From the NCBI RefSeq assembly GCF_937936315.1, contig NZ_CALGWU010000065.1:1-16012 (forward strand): a stretch of 16,012 nucleotides of DNA, read 5' to 3'. Numbering within the stretch: the first letter of the stretch is position 1; every line of letters starts with the position of its first letter. The position numbers and the translations under genes were made by a program. Below the pieces are notes generated by a model, which worked only from the letters and a program-made list of their open reading frames with translations, did no database searches and was not told the origin of the DNA. Below, piece after piece: positions 1 to 12,100 of the stretch. The DNA comes from an uncultured Capnocytophaga sp. (lineage in GTDB: Bacteria; Bacteroidota; Bacteroidia; Flavobacteriales; Flavobacteriaceae).

Positions 1-15
1 GTAAAAATAATATCG

Positions 16-23
16 TATTTTTG
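16..23 (+). promoter_or_regulatory. Probable Bacteroidota -7 promoter element (TAnnTTTG)
   Basis: TATTTTTG matches the Bacteroidota housekeeping sigma -7 consensus TAnnTTTG exactly. The matching -33 TTG-type element would lie about 20 bases upstream, outside the window, so only half of the promoter can be judged. Transcription would begin near positions 28-32, giving a leader of roughly 75-80 nt before the ATG at 108. No other TAnnTTTG was noticed between here and the gene. The octamer is short and could occur by chance in AT-rich DNA, but its place upstream of a large single gene fits. Confidence 0.6.
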
Positions 24-36
24 CGCGTGAAACCCT

Positions 37-60
37 AATTGTGTCGATTTCTACACAGTT
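37..60 (+). promoter_or_regulatory. Possible stem-loop in the 5' leader
   Basis: AATTGTGT (37-44) can pair with ACACAGTT (53-60) as eight pairs, one of them G-U, around an eight-base loop. It would sit just after the predicted transcription start and 47 bases before the start codon. It could stabilise the 5' end of a transcript of about 16 kb or tune its translation. It does not resemble a riboswitch I know. A stem this short may be chance. Confidence 0.3.
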
Positions 61-107
61 TTATTTTCAGTAATTAGCATTTTTAGAAGAAAATATTCAT
101 AATCATT

Positions 108-167
108 ATGAAAAAGTTTATACTATTACAATGTTTCTTTTTAGGGACTATAGTTAAATTGGTTGCC
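108..167 (+). other. Sec signal peptide (residues 1-20)
   Basis: The protein begins MKK, followed by a hydrophobic stretch (FILLQCFFLGTIV) and the segment KLVA-QD. Cleavage after A20 would leave Q21 as the new N-terminus, as is common for Bacteroidota exported proteins. K17 in the late h/c region is a little unusual. There is no lipobox: C9 lies in the hydrophobic core without the required context, so this is not a lipoprotein. It directs Sec export to the periplasm, the first step before T9SS translocation. Confidence 0.85.
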
Positions 168-3100
168 CAAGATGTATCATTCAATCCTCCTTTTTTTCAA
201 CAGACGGTAAAAGGGGATATGATAGTTGTAGGTAACTCTATATTGAATATAGGGAGTTATCCAGCCAATACACCTTATGTTGGTTCATATGGGCACAATG
301 CACGTATAGATCTTAATTATATAGATGTAGATGGCGATAACAGCACATTTAATTCTAGTTCAGCCAATGTAGTTGAGCCATCATCTACTTGTGCTAAAAA
401 AGTAGTAAAAGCCTATTTATATTGGGGGGCAGCCTATACAGAAGAGCGAGTAATCAATCAGAGTAATCCTTCTTTAGAAAAGGCGAAGTTTAAAAATGTA
501 AAATTTAAGGTGGGATCAGGAGCTTATCATGATCTTACAGGGACTGTAATATATGATGGTGGTCATGAGGTAAGTTCTACATTAGGAGGAATACATGCTC
601 AAAAAGCCTATGTATATCGAGCAGAGGTAACAAATTTACTTTCTAGTATTGGAGGTATTTATACAGTAGGGAATATTCAAGCGCCTCATGGTAAAGAAAA
701 TAGTGGGGTAGGTTATGCAGCAGGTTGGACACTAGTAATAGTATATGAAGATTTAGCTCGCGAGAGTCGTAATATATCCTTGTTTAATGGTTTTTCAGTA
801 GTAAGGAATGGTCGTAATCCCAATATTAATATATCAGGATTTAAAACAGTACCTTCAGGTCCAGTAAAAGCCAAGATAGGTTTTGCAGCTTTAGAAGGTG
901 AATTAGGGATAGCAGGCGATCAATTGTATATCAATGGCAAAAAGCTTACTTCAGTACCAGATAGAGATGGAGATAATTTTTTTAATAGTAAGGTAACAAA
1001 TGAAGGAGGGGAGAATCTTAACAGAACCCCAGCATCAACGAATTTATTAGGATTTGATATAGGTATTTTTAATTTGCCAAACAACTCTAAAGATATTTTA
1101 GGGAATAATGCAACTACAGCTACTATTAGTCCTAAGACAGTACAAGATTCATATTATCCGTTTTTCTTTGCTTTCAATGTAGAGGTTATTTCACCTCATG
1201 TAGTAATAGAGAAGCGGGTATTCAATGCTGCAAATCAAGATGTGACCAATGCAACTACAGTACCATTTGGATCTTCACTTCGCTATAAAATACGCTTTAG
1301 AAACACGGGGAATGACCATGCTAAAGATTTAGTAATCACCGATGTATTTCCATCTAGTTTACAAAATAAAGTAACGGGTATCAATGTGCCATCAGGTGTT
1401 AATGTAACGGCCTACAACCCAGCTACTCGCGAAATAAAATTCCAAGTACCCAATAATTTAGTACAAAAAGGTAGTGCTTGGCAAGAAATCTCCTTTGGAG
1501 TACAAGTAGCCAATAGCTGTGATGATTGGCGCGACCCTTGTGCCAATGTAATAGAGAATAGTGCCTCGGCTACCTACAATGGAGTAGAGAACCCTACAGC
1601 CGAAGGATTTACCGCTAAGAGTTTTCCACAAACAACCTCTTGCGACTCAGGAACGGCAGCCCCCACCCTCTTCACAGTGGCTACCGATTTTAGTCAATGT
1701 GCATACAAGGAAACCATCACCCTTTGTCAAGCCAATGCATTGCTTACAGCCGCCGAAGGATTTGACAGTTATAAATGGGAAAAAGTCGAAGGTACGAATA
1801 AAGGTCAAAAAGGCACCTCACGAACTCTTACAGTCTCAGAAGCAGGCACCTATAAGGTAACAAAGGTCAAAACAGGTTGTTCTACAATGTATGAAATCTA
1901 CGAGGTAAAACCTAATCCTGCTGAAAGCGATCATCCTATTCATAAGATGATTGAGAATAGACAAATAAATGGAGAGTTATATATATGTCCAGATACAGGT
2001 CAGTATTATCCACAGTTATATTTGTGTGGCGCTAATGCCTCTATCAATTTAAGAGTGAATGTTTCCAATGCAATAAACTTTGTTTGGCAGAAGAAAGGCA
2101 ATTGCAACACAGCCGAAAGCAATCGTTTTAAAGAATGTCCACCAAGTCTTGAAGTGTACAATTGTAATTGGACAGATGTACATACAACAAATGGCACTAC
2201 TACCCAACACTCATTCAATCAAGAGGGAGACTATCGTTTAGTAGTCACTTATAGTAATGGCTCAGGTAATTGTGTGGTATATTATTATTTCAAGATAACC
2301 AAGAACAATTTATCACCTAAGGCAGAAGTAACAGATATAGTATGTACAACAAAAGGTCGTATAACCATCAAAGATGTACCAGCAACAGGTTATCAATATG
2401 CTTTGTTACAAGGTACAACAACAATTACTAATTACCAAAATAATCCATATTTTGACATAAATAGTCAAGGGACTTATAGAGTTTTAGTCAAACAAACAGT
2501 TACAAAAACCACTACAGTTCCTTGTGTATTTGAGATAGATGGATTATATGTAAAGAAACGCGATCCTCAACTCAAAGTTACGGTTACGCCTATGGCATGT
2601 GCTAATAATAAAGGTAGCATGCGCATAGAACTCACCGATGCACCTTATACTCCTTATAGTATAGTAATCCGTACCAACAACCAAAGTGGAGGGACAGTAA
2701 CAAAAGTTACTTCAGCATCATTGGTAGAGTTTACAAACTACTTCAATGCAGGTAGATATCATGTAAGTTTAGAAAACACCTATGGATGTAATGTAGCACA
2801 AACAGTAGAGGTAAAAAAGATAACCGAGTTAAAAGCTGTAGCTACAGTGCTCTCACCAATAATGTGTGGTACAGGGGTAATACGAGTTACAGCAAGCGGT
2901 GGAACTAAAGGCAATACCTACCAGTTTACTCGTGATGGTGCGACATATTATAACAATTTCACAGGAGATTACTATGATTTTACGGTAACTTCTCCAGGTA
3001 CTTATAACTTTACTGTAGTAGATCAGAACAACTGTACAGCCCAATCTTCAGTATCTATACAAACACTACCGGCTCCTACTTTCACAATTACTGATGCCCT

Positions 3101-6100
3101 TACCAATTGTGGAGCAAATGCTAAAATTACTTTTAGTGAACCACAAAGTACAGTGAGTTATACCTATGAATATAGTATAGATGATATTACTTTCCAGTCG
3201 GGACGCGAGTTTATCAATCTTATGCCAGGAGGAATATATACCCCTACCTTGCGTTATAAATATGGTACTACAGCTTCTTGTACTATAATATCTACTCGCA
3301 CAATGCGTACCGCTATCGCAGGAAGTCTTATTGCTTCAGCAGGAATAGAAAGGTTAGTAGGGTGTGGTACAGGTACTAATGAAGATAAAGCTTTGGTGCG
3401 CTTTTCTAATGTACAAGGAGGTCAAGAACCTTATTTGTATAATTTTGGAGATGGGGTATGGACAACCACTCGTGAACGTTGGTTAACTCCCGGCACTTAC
3501 AATCTATCAGTAAAAGATGCTATTGATTGTGCCCGTACTAATTTGAATGTTGTCGTTCCTAATAAAATTACAGAACCTATTTTTACCCCTTTAATTAGTT
3601 ATGATTGTTTAGGGAAAGGAACAGTTACTGTTGCTAATAATAAAGGTACTTATACCTATACTTATGAGTTAGATGGAGTCCCTAAAAATAATAATGTTTT
3701 TTCAAACCTTACACCAGGTATACACACAATTACAATTAAATATGCTGATACTAATCCCCCAACTAAAAATGTCCTCTTCTTAGAAGACTTTGGAGAAGGT
3801 AACGATCATGTTAAAACTCCTTACATAAATGGTGTGTATTTCTTCGAACCTCAAGATGGTGGTACAGTTCTTTATAATGGGAATGGAGGCACCAAAACAC
3901 AACCGGCTGGTAGTTTTTGGCAAAATATAAATGATGGAGAATATGCTGTTACTAATAGAATGAATCCTAGCATCTTTCTAAATCCTGTAGACCATACTAA
4001 GAAAACAAATGGACGTATTTTGTTTGTTAATATTGGTAATTCTGCAGGTATTGCTGGTATTTTGTACCAACGTAAAATGGTTGATATCATTCCAAATAAG
4101 CCTATACGCTTCTCAGTAGCATTCTATAACTTAAATGGAGGCAATGGTGTAACAACAAATAGTACAGACCCTATTATTCGTTTAGAACTTTATAAAAGTG
4201 AGGCTGATATATTACTAGGTTCTTCCAAAGCTTTAGCCTTTAATCACATAGGAAATATACCTGGACATAAAGATGCAAATGACTGGAAAGAATATAATGT
4301 AGAATTAAACCCTGGTAATAATACCACTCTTTATGCAGTAGTACGTTCTTATAGTGATGTAATTGGTGGTAACGACTTAGCTATAGATGATATTTATCTC
4401 TACCAAGAACCTGAATCTTGCGGTTTTACTCATACACTTACCATAAACATAGATAATAACAAAGCCTTTGGAGTAGATCCAGCAACAGAAAAGGTTATTC
4501 AATCTAAGTGTTTTGGTCAGTTAGGAGAATATCAAGTTACATTAAAGAATGCTTCCTCTACTTATTATGTAAGTAAAGATGGAGGAGCATTTGTAGCCAC
4601 GACAGGCAATCCTTTCAGATGGACTAATTTAAATGGAGGAGCGCATACAGTTAAAATTCGTGCAGAGCAAAACAATGCCAATTGCGAGGTAACTCGTAAC
4701 TTTACCATTACAGTACCTTCTGATCTTACAGTTACTGCGGGTAATGTAATTTTAGGATGTAACGGAACGACCAATATCACAGCCATAGCAACAGGAGGTA
4801 CAGGGACCAAACAGTTCTCATTGCGAAAAGGAGCTACAGTTCTTTTTGGTTATCAAAACTCACCAGTCTTTTCGGTAACCCAAATTGGCAGCTATACAGT
4901 ATATGTACGAGATGCTAATAATTGTGAAAAAAATACGACTGTCAATGTGTTGAGTGCACCTACCCTTACCCTTACAGCTACGACCAATGCGACCAATAAT
5001 AACTATTGTTTGCAATCAGGAGTTCAAGGGAAAGTAGAGGTAGAGGTACACACCTCAGATAATACGATTACTGCACCTTATGTATTCCAGCACAATGGAG
5101 TAACAAAATCGACCCAAAATACACCTACTTATATATTTAACAATTTAAATGTAGGGATTCATACCTTCACCGTCACAGATAAATACGGTTGTAGGGCTAC
5201 CTATAGAGCCGAAATCAAAGCCCCCCTATCTATAGATGGAGGAATAGGAGCAACAATAGTAAAAGATATAACTTGTGACACACCACCTACCCATCAAGGT
5301 AAGATATCCTTGAAGGTAAAAGATGGTTATGCGCCGTATCGCTATATAGTGAAGAGAGCAGGCACAGTAGTCCAAACAATTCAAAATGTAGTAGGCAATA
5401 CAGCTATTTACGAAACAGCTACCCCAGGGGTTTATACAATAGAGGTTAGCGATAGCAAAGGCTGTGTTATTACAGGAGCAGGTACATTGGTAGCCGCAGT
5501 AGCTCCTACAGTAACCATAACCACTACATCAATAGGCTGTTATGGAGCGAACAACGGAACTATCTCTCTAACAATTGTGGGAGGTAAGGCTCCTTATAAG
5601 GTATTTTTAGATACAGTAGATAAAGGAAGTCAACTTGTATTTACAAATTTAGCTGCTAAGAACTACATAGTAGAAGTAGTCGATGCTAATAATTGTAAGA
5701 CTACTCAAAACGTAACAATTTCTCAACCAGCCAATCCATTACAAGCTTTTGCAGGGGTATCACAACTTATAGGTTGTGGAACAGGGACAAACAAGGATAA
5801 AGCAGAAGTAAGTATTACCAATCCGAGTGGAGGAACTGCACCTTATCAGTACAAATTTTCAGGTAACTACAGCAATATCAATAGAGGTTGGTTGCCAGCA
5901 GGCGTTCATACGGTATATGTGAAAGATGCCAATAGTTGTGAGTTAGCACTTACAGTTACAGTTACAGCTAAAATACCAGAACCTACAGCAACTACTTATA
6001 CAGTTACAAGTTACGATTGTACAGGTAAAGGGACAGTAGTATTTACAGGAGTGCCTAATAACTACAATTATACTTTTGAGATAGATGGCAAAACAGCTAC

Positions 6101-9100
6101 AGGCACTACAGCAACTATAACAGGCCTAGCTCCAGGTAGCTATACAGTAACGATTAGATATAAAGATGCCAATCCGCCAGCTTCAAGTATATTGATCCAA
6201 GATGATTTTGGAATTGGAGAAGATACTTGTAGTACTAATGTATCCCCTCAAATACAATGTGGTCCTGGTTTACCACCAACGTCAGGGCGCTATGTAATAG
6301 GTTCTAATAGCTCAGTATTTATACAATCACACCAAATGTATTGGTCAAATGCTAATGACCACACAAATCCTACCAACAATAAGTCAAGAATGTTGCTAAT
6401 TGATATTGGAAATGTAGGTAATGGTGATGTATTATATCATAAAACAGTAAATATAAATGCTAATCGCAAGATTAAGTATAAAATGTTTGTGATGAATCTT
6501 GAAAAAGTAGGAATGGGAGGAGCTTTGCCAGATATTAAGATTCGTTTGGTAGATCCTATTACTAACGCACAGATAGGCCAAGAGCAAGATTATGGCACTA
6601 TTGTAAGATCATCGCATTCTAATGATTGGCATGAATTCTCAGGAGAACTCAATCCAGGAAGTATCAATCAAGTACGTATTGAAATACGCACTAAGAGTTG
6701 GGCAGGAGTAGGCTGTGATATGGCAGTAGATGATATTTTTGTATATCAAGAGCCTGAATCATGCGAACAAGAGATCACAAAACAAGTAATAGTTCCTATG
6801 GGGAATGAGTTCAAGGCTAGTGTAGTGAGTCAAACCAATGCTTCTTGTAGGGGCGGAGAAGGGAAGGCGACCTTTAAGATAGAGAATTTAGGAGGTTCAG
6901 GTTATCAAATATTAGGGGTTAATGGAGGAGTTCGCTCAGGAGTAGGTTATAGCACAGCGATTACCACACCAACCTTTGAGGTAGATAATTTGAGAGTAGG
7001 TATCAACACGATAACCTTCAACAATCGCACTTGTTCAATAGTTCGTACAGTAACCATTACCGAGCCCGATCAGCTTACACTCACAGCTACCGTTAGTGAG
7101 CCAGCGAAATGTTCAAACAACAATAAGGCACGAGTAACGCTTACGGCAGGCGGAGGTACGCCACCTTATAAATACTACTATCAGTCAGGAGTTCATACAC
7201 AAGTTCAAACCAGCAATATATTCACCGATGTATTGCCAGGCACACCTACTTTTATAGTAGAAGATAAGAATGGTTGTGTGGTAGCTTTACAAGGTGCATT
7301 TGTAGTAGCTACACCAACAGCAATAACATTAACGACATCAGTAACTACTTGTTATTCTAACAATAGTGATGGAGAGATAGGAGTTAAGATCAACAGTGGC
7401 AATGGCAACTACAAAGTAAGATTGAATCAGAATGCTGCTATAAGTTTAGCAGCAGGAGCTACGACCCACACATTCACAGGTCTTACCCAAGGCACATACA
7501 GTCTTACCGTTACCGATGGTTATGGTTGTAGTACCTCTACTCAAGTACGCATTTATCCATCACTGAATAGTACGGTAAGGGTAACCCATCAAAGTAGTTG
7601 TAATACTAGTGCTAAGATAGAGGTGATAGCCTCAGGAGGAGCTGGAATAGGTCAAATAGAATATGCTTATAAATTAGGCAATGCAGTTCCAATTAGTACA
7701 GACTATAATACTGTAGATACGAGCAAAGTGATTCCACAGTTCGCTACAGCCGTACAAACTTGGACCGTTTATGTACGTTCGGCCGGTTGCGTGAAAACGC
7801 ATCAAGTAGTGATAAAGAAAGCAGATGATGTAACCTTTACAGCAGCGACAGTAACGCCTACTTGTCAAGGTTCAGCCACAGGAAATATAATATTGAAAGA
7901 CATCAAAGGCGATGGTAACTTCAAGGTAAGTTATGGTAATGCAGGCACACCAGTGATAGCCACTTATGCAGGTATAACAACCAATACTTATACAATCAGC
8001 AATATTGTAGCAGGCGTTTACTCAGTAACGGTAACCGATAAATACGGCTGTAATGCGACTCAAAGTGTTACTTTAGCCGATATGCCAGCCCTTACAGCGA
8101 CGATTACCTTATCAGCAACAGTAGGTGATTGTCTATCAATAGGTTCAGCAGCTACTCTTACCCTTACGATGGGTAATGACGCTTGGACCTCCTACCGAGC
8201 AGGTGGTAACCAGATATACTATGATATTAACAATAGTAATACTTGGCATCTAATGCCAAACAACCCGCATTACATACTTCCTTTATCAGGAGTAACCGAG
8301 CCAGGCAAAACAGTACAAATTCGTTTTGCAACACGTCCTAGTGCCACAGCACCTAATGTATGTAGTACAGCAGCGACGGCTTATGTAGTGCCACTTCCGT
8401 TAGGGGGCATTAGTGTAACTACCGATATCGATAGGTTCGCTTATAACTGTACAGCCGCAGGAACACAGTACTTTACAGCTACGGTAACCATAGATCCATC
8501 GGTAGGAAGAGCACCATTCCAATTCAATGTAAATGGAGGGGCTTATGAACCAGTATCAGCTACTTATTCACGTACTTACGTATTTACGGGCTTAGTGGTA
8601 GGTCGTACTTATACTTTTGGAGTAAAAGACGCTAATGGTTGTGAGAGTCAATATACAGGAGATATCTATGCCAATGTAGCCACACCAGCGATGACGGCAA
8701 CATTAATAGCCAATCCAGCTTGTAATGGTCAAATGGGTCAAGCAACGATTAGAATCCATCGAAGCGCTGATTATACAGGTACTACTACGGGCACTACTTT
8801 TAATTGGGCGATATACGAAAAACAAGCAGGTTTACTTCCAGGTATTCCAACACCACACGCAGGTACAGCGGTGATGCCAAGAGCAGGACAAGATGCTACA
8901 ACTATCTCCCCTACAGGGACTTACGCTTTAGCACCTAATAAAACTTACTATGTGATAGTAAAAGAAGGTACTAATTGTGAGTGGGGTAGTAGAGATCTTC
9001 ACATCAGAGAGTTGGCCACACTTTCAGCCACAGTAGCACAAAGTGCAACGATCACTTGTGATAGTGATGGAGTTTTAGAGGTACAAAATCCTACTGGAGG

Positions 9101-12100
9101 CGGAGGAACTTACACCTATAAAGTAACTCCAATAACACCGGGAGTAACTTTTGGTGCCCCAATAGTAACAGGCACCTCTAGAGTACAGATAATCAAAGAT
9201 AATATTGTGGCACCATCAATGCCAAAATATCCTAATGGAGCTTATAGTTTCCAAGTGAAATTAGAAATGGAAGACCAATATGGTTGTTCAGCTAATTTAG
9301 GTAACTATACCTTTATGGTAACACCATCGCCAGATATAGCAAAAACAACCATATTAGGATGTGCCGATGGTCAGTACACACTCACTATTGAGCCACAAGT
9401 CAAAATAGGCGCAGTGGGGGCAGTTGCAACAGGAGCAGAACTCAATGGTTATGAATACTCAATAGATGGAGGCTTAGATTACCAAAACAGCAATGTATTT
9501 GCAAACTTGGTAGCAGGCGCGTACGATGTACAAATCCGCGATAAATCTACAGGATGTATCGCAACCAAAACAGTGACTATTACCAATGCATTGGAGGCAG
9601 ATATCTCCTTAAGCACACCATTGAGTTGTGCGGGAGCTGCAGCAGTAATCACTGTAAAAGTAGACAATGGTTCAGGCGACTATGAATATAGTTATACAAG
9701 TCCAGGAGGCGTTACAATAGGCCCTACTACGATTGCACAAACAGCAGGAGAGTATAAAACGACCTTCAATGTAACGACTGTAGGTGTGTATACGATAACC
9801 GTTAAGGACAATAATGCGTCAGGTAACTGTGGTAGTTATACTAAGACAATAACTGTACGAGCAGCCGAGCAGCCAGAGATTACCACATCGGTAAGAACAG
9901 TAACATGTTCAGGCAGTAACGATGGAGTGATATACCTTGCCGAGGTCAATACCACCTCAGTAGGAGCATTCTCTTATGCAGTACAAGGTCCAACAGGGGC
10001 AGTACCAGCAACCTCTATTGTCAATAGAGAAGTAAGAGGCTTAGCTGCAGGAGTTTATACCATTACAGTAACATCAGCTAACGGCTGTACCAATGTTTAT
10101 ACAGCGACAGTGAAAGAGCCTACAGCTCTAACTATAAGTAAAACACTTATAGAGAACACTAAGCAAGAGTTCAGTTGTGGTTTCTCAGGCGGTGTAGAAC
10201 AAGCACAGATAAGAGTACCCAATGGAGCGATACAAGGCGGAATAGGTCCATATGCTATAGAGTACTTGTATGGTACGGTTTCAGGAACAGGCGATAGCTT
10301 TACAGTAGGTAATATAGCAGGAGGAACAATAACCATCACCGCTGTTGATGCCAATGGATGTAGCACCCAAACCTCAGTGGTGATCAAACCGTTCGAATCC
10401 TTCGATGTTGATAAGATCGACTTTGCGGTAACCACTACGGGAACTTGTAACGCGAGTGAAACCATTACCATTAGCGCTAAACAAAGTTCAGGAGCACCAT
10501 TTACAGGTCAGTTGTTGTACTACCAAGGCGCAACCGCTCCTGCGGGAGTTATCACCCCAACAACAGGAGGCTGGCAAACAAGCAATAGCTTTACCATAGC
10601 ACCTAATAACACCTATACATTCTGGGTAGCTAATAAAGTTACAGGTTGTATAGCCAGCAAGTTGTACATCTCTGCTAATCCAAACAACTTTAGCATAGTA
10701 AACCCACAAGTGAAGAATGTAGGTTGTAAAGGTGCCAACGATGGAACAGCCACCTTTACCCTTAGCAATACAGTAAATGGTCATGCTTATAATGTAACGG
10801 TGAGCCCATCAGCAGGAACCATAACCCCTGCCGCACCATTTACAGCAATGGGAACAACAGCTACCTTCAACATAGCAGGTTTAGCACCAAATACCTATAC
10901 AGTAACAGTAAAAGACAATAATACAGCTTGTGAACAAACCTATAGCTTCAAGATAGAAGAGCCAACAGCGGCTATCACAGCAAGTGTTACAGTACATCAA
11001 GCCACTTGTGCGAGTGCACCTACTTACAACAGTGGAGAGATAGCTATAGAGAATGTAACAGGAGGTTGGGGTACTTATCAGTACTATATAGGTCAAGCAG
11101 CCGTAGGTTTAGAAGTGTGGACAAATACAAGTGTACGCACAGGCTTAACCCCAGGAACTTATAGAGTATTGGTAAAAGACAACAATGGTTGTGCTACAAC
11201 ACTTAGCAATACGGTAACGATAGCTACGCCAACAACTATCAGTGGTACACTTACGGTAACCAATGCGAACTGTACTAATGGTACGGGCGCTATAGGTGTG
11301 AGAAGTGTAACGGGAGGTGAAGGAGCGAACTACTTGTATCAACTCATCAAAGATGGAGTGGCTCAAGGCGGAGCTCAAACCAGCACCGAGTTCCAAAACT
11401 TAAGTGCAGGTACTTACCAAGTAGCCATCTCCGATTCTTGGGGTTGTACCACCACACTCACTCAATCAGTAACCTTGTACGAACCGGTAGAAGGAGTAGG
11501 CGTACGCTTTATCAAGCAAGTAACTTGTACACCATCTCCAGTTACAGGTGCGACAGTTAGCGTCACTTATACAGGAGGTAACTCACCAAGTTTGCGTTAT
11601 ACCCTTAAGAACACAGCAACAGGAGTAAGTAGTGTATCCACCACCAATGGATTTACTAATATACCAGCAGGTAATTATGAAGTATCGGTATACGATGTGG
11701 CAACAGGTTGTCCTACCCAAACATACACATTTGATGTAACCGATGCAGCAACAGTAAGCTTCACTCACACCACTACAGCAGTAAGCTGTAATGGCAGTAG
11801 TGATGGTAAGCTAAAAATTACCATACCAGGTAGCCAAACGCAAACTGATTATCAAATTAATATAGTAGGAATAGGATTCACGCGTAGCGAAACGGTCAAT
11901 ACTACCCCTAAAGATATAGAATTTGAAGGAATGCCAGTAGGCTCATATACAGTAACGCTCACCTCTTCGCGTAACTGTACAGCTACTCAAACGATAATTA
12001 TAGGTGCACCAGCAGTCTTGATAGTGAGCAATACCACCACGGTAACTACCCACTATAAGTGTGATACTGATAACAATGCCCAACAAGCGATTATCTCGGC

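Noticed and set aside
191..197. T7 tract near the mature N-terminus (another T7 at 977-983)
   Set aside because: It encodes Phe-Phe in frame; runs of seven T are expected in such AT-rich DNA and nothing else suggests a contingency locus.
424..429. G6 tract early in the coding region as a possible phase-variation site
   Set aside because: Six bases is short for slipped-strand switching, and the run is explained by the Trp-Gly codons of the AYLYWGA motif.
3771..4412. Insertion of a mobile element or intein to explain the first non-repeat domain
   Set aside because: No intein splice motifs, transposase or terminal repeats are seen; a homologous domain occurs at the equivalent site in module 13, which fits domain insertion followed by duplication.
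10097..10471. Minus-strand open frame of 124 codons, the longest of several minus-strand frames lying across the gene
   Set aside because: All minus-strand frames lie inside the giant gene, show low-complexity or Cys/Tyr-rich translations typical of antisense reading, and match no recognisable family. They are shadows of the repeat coding sequence.
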